From Chitinophagaceae bacterium (lineage in GTDB: Bacteria; Bacteroidota; Bacteroidia; Chitinophagales; Chitinophagaceae): a stretch of 5,613 nucleotides of DNA. Positions 4,727 through 5,613 of the stretch are shown one piece after another. The stretch is from the NCBI GenBank assembly GCA_018061385.1, contig JAGOUF010000184.1, positions 1 to 5,613 of the forward strand, in the 5' to 3' direction. Within the stretch, counting starts at the first letter, position 1. Each line of letters opens with the position of its first letter. Under the pieces are notes generated by a model. It made no database searches. It was not told the origin of the DNA and saw only the letters and a list, made by a program, of their open reading frames with translations. The translations under genes were made by a program, and so were the position numbers.

Positions 4727-5179
4727 TTATTCTTTGTTTTTAGAATCAATAACAATGGTTACTGGTCCATCATTTAGTAAACTTACTTTCATATCGGCTC
4801 CAAAAACACCAGTTTCAACTTTTTTGTTCAGTAGCTTTTCCAATTGCACAATCATTTGCTCGTATAATGGAATTGCAATTGTTGGCTTACTTGCTTTTAG
4901 GTACGATGGTCTATTTCCTTTTTTGGTAGATGCATGCAACGTAAATTGGCTAATTAATAAAATATTGCCATTTGCATCTAATAAACTTTTGTTCATTACC
5001 TCGTTTTCATCATTAAAAATTCTAAGATTAATTATTTTGTTGCATAGCCAATCAACATCTTCAGTTGTATCGGCATCTTCAATTCCAACTAAAATGAGTA
5101 AGCCCATTTGAATACTACCAACTACAACTTCATTTACTTTAACAGATGCTTGTGTAACACGTTGTATCACCACTCTCAT
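4727..5179 (-). CDS. dtd: D-aminoacyl-tRNA deacylase
   Basis: A 150-residue homodimeric cytosolic enzyme that hydrolyses D-aminoacyl-tRNAs, keeping D-amino acids out of proteins; the family also removes glycine mischarged onto tRNA-Ala. The start at 5179 gives the canonical MRVVIQRV N-terminus. An in-frame ATG at 5356 would add 59 unrelated residues antisense to arfB and is rejected. Active-site motif S77-Q78-F79-T80-L81 (Thr80 matches the E. coli catalytic position) is followed by K86-K87-G88-N89-R90-P91-S92. The cross-subunit Gly-cisPro motif that screens chirality is in N136-D137-G138-P139-V140-T141. Length matches the family norm of about 145-150. A MazG-like gene follows after 19 bases, a pairing I recall from other Bacteroidota. 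It diverges from arfB with only 21 bases between start codons, so promoter elements must reach into arfB. Confidence 0.96.
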   Translation of the reverse strand: MRVVIQRVTQASVKVNEVVVGSIQMGLLILVGIEDADTTEDVDWLCNKIINLRIFNDENEVMNKSLLDANGNILLISQFTLHASTKKGNRPSYLKASKPTIAIPLYEQMIVQLEKLLNKKVETGVFGADMKVSLLNDGPVTIVIDSKNKE

Positions 5180-5200
5180 AATTTCAATTAATTTTATGGC
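5180..5200. promoter_or_regulatory. 21-base divergent spacer between dtd and arfB
   Basis: Two start codons face away from each other across 21 bases, containing the palindrome AATTAATT (5186-5193) almost at the centre. No TAnnTTTG element fits here for either gene, and any full promoter must extend into the opposite coding sequence. A two-codon frame ATG-GCA-TGA begins at 5196 and its stop overlaps the arfB ATG. The assignment as a regulatory region rests on position alone. Confidence 0.4.
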
Positions 5201-5608
5201 ATGAAGATAGATATTAGCCCAGAAATTTTTTTTAAAACTGCACGTAGTGGTGGCAGTGGTGGGCAAAATGTAAACAAGGTCGAAACAATGGTAGAAGGAA
5301 GATGGTTGGTTGAACATTCTACTTTGGTAAACGATGACCAAAAACAATTGATTCAAGAAAAATTAAGCAATAGAATTACTGCCGATGGACATTTATTGGT
5401 AAAATCTCAAGCAGCAAGAACACAACTAAGCAACAAAACAATTGTTGTTCAAAAAATAAATGAGTTAGTACAAGCAGCATTGCATAAAAAGAAAAGTAGA
5501 ATTGCCACTAAAATTCCGAAGGGTGTAAATGAAAAAAGAATTGAAGTAAAAAAAATAAAATCGAATCAGAAAGGCAACCGCAAAAAAATTAAACCAGTTG
5601 ATTATTAA
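5201..5608 (+). CDS. arfB: Ribosome-rescue peptidyl-tRNA hydrolase ArfB (YaeJ/ICT1 family)
   Basis: A 135-residue release-factor-like protein that frees ribosomes stalled without a stop codon by hydrolysing peptidyl-tRNA. The RF-1 catalytic domain covers about residues 1-90, with the GGQ motif at G20-G21-Q22 in the context R15-S16-G17-G18-S19-G20-G21-Q22-N23-V24-N25-K26-V27-E28-T29; the Gln coordinates the hydrolytic water. The codon-recognition domains of RF1 and RF2 are absent. A strongly basic tail (about residues 95-131) contains R100-I101-A102-T103-K104, then K112-R113 and repeated Lys pairs, matching the ArfB tail that enters the empty mRNA channel. Length is close to the 140 residues of E. 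coli ArfB, and the tail separates it from the tail-less PrfH type. It is complete, ending five bases before the window edge, and is transcribed away from dtd. Confidence 0.94.
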   Translation: MKIDISPEIFFKTARSGGSGGQNVNKVETMVEGRWLVEHSTLVNDDQKQLIQEKLSNRITADGHLLVKSQAARTQLSNKTIVVQKINELVQAALHKKKSRIATKIPKGVNEKRIEVKKIKSNQKGNRKKIKPVDY

Positions 5609-5613
5609 ATGAA

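Noticed and set aside
5180..5356. In-frame 59-residue N-terminal extension of dtd
   Set aside because: The family N-terminus MRVVIQRV begins exactly at 5179, and the extension would be antisense to the catalytic part of arfB.
5609..5613. ATGAA directly after the arfB stop, possibly the next gene start
   Set aside because: Only five bases remain before the window edge, so nothing about a frame can be judged.

Overview
The window looks like a chromosomal segment of a low-G+C (roughly one third G+C by eye) member of the Bacteroidota, possibly Chitinophagales-like; the order is a guess. The reasons are Lys/Asn/Ile-rich proteins, no Shine-Dalgarno sequences ahead of starts, a single-chain (alpha2-type) glycyl-tRNA synthetase whose sequence reads like Bacteroidota versions, a lipoprotein with an acidic patch directly after the lipobox cysteine, and one good match to the Bacteroidota TAnnTTTG promoter element.

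Layout. Positions 1-245 (minus) hold the N-terminal part of a lipoprotein cut by the window edge. A 279-base AT-rich intergenic stretch with a 12-bp bulged hairpin and a separate palindrome follows. Three plus-strand genes come next: a small secreted protein of unknown function (525-1001), a ferredoxin/flavodoxin-NADP+ reductase-like flavoprotein (1072-1800), and 21 bases later a four-helix membrane protein with a His/Lys-rich tail (1822-2259). This run meets, only 3 bases apart, a minus-strand run read right to left: dtd (5179-4727), a MazG-like nucleotide pyrophosphohydrolase (4707-4381), two tiny paralogous membrane proteins with leucine zippers (4338-4099 and 4018-3800), and glycyl-tRNA synthetase (3735-2263). 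Ribosome-rescue factor arfB (5201-5608) diverges from dtd across just 21 bases.

How the genes may work together. The right half is biased to translation quality: GlyRS charges tRNA-Gly, DTD removes D-amino acids (and mischarged glycine) from tRNAs, ArfB hydrolyses peptidyl-tRNA on stalled ribosomes, and the MazG-like enzyme probably cleans the nucleotide pool. The least familiar element is the duplicated pair of single-pass membrane zippers between mazG and glyQS. Both share the same I-I-N-I / L-L-L heptad core, lie 311 bases apart as a recognisable DNA duplication, and are separated by an 11-bp perfect inverted repeat close to the second start codon. I do not recognise this family. Promoter, terminator and operator calls are tentative, and no RNA genes, CRISPR arrays or insertion sequences were seen.
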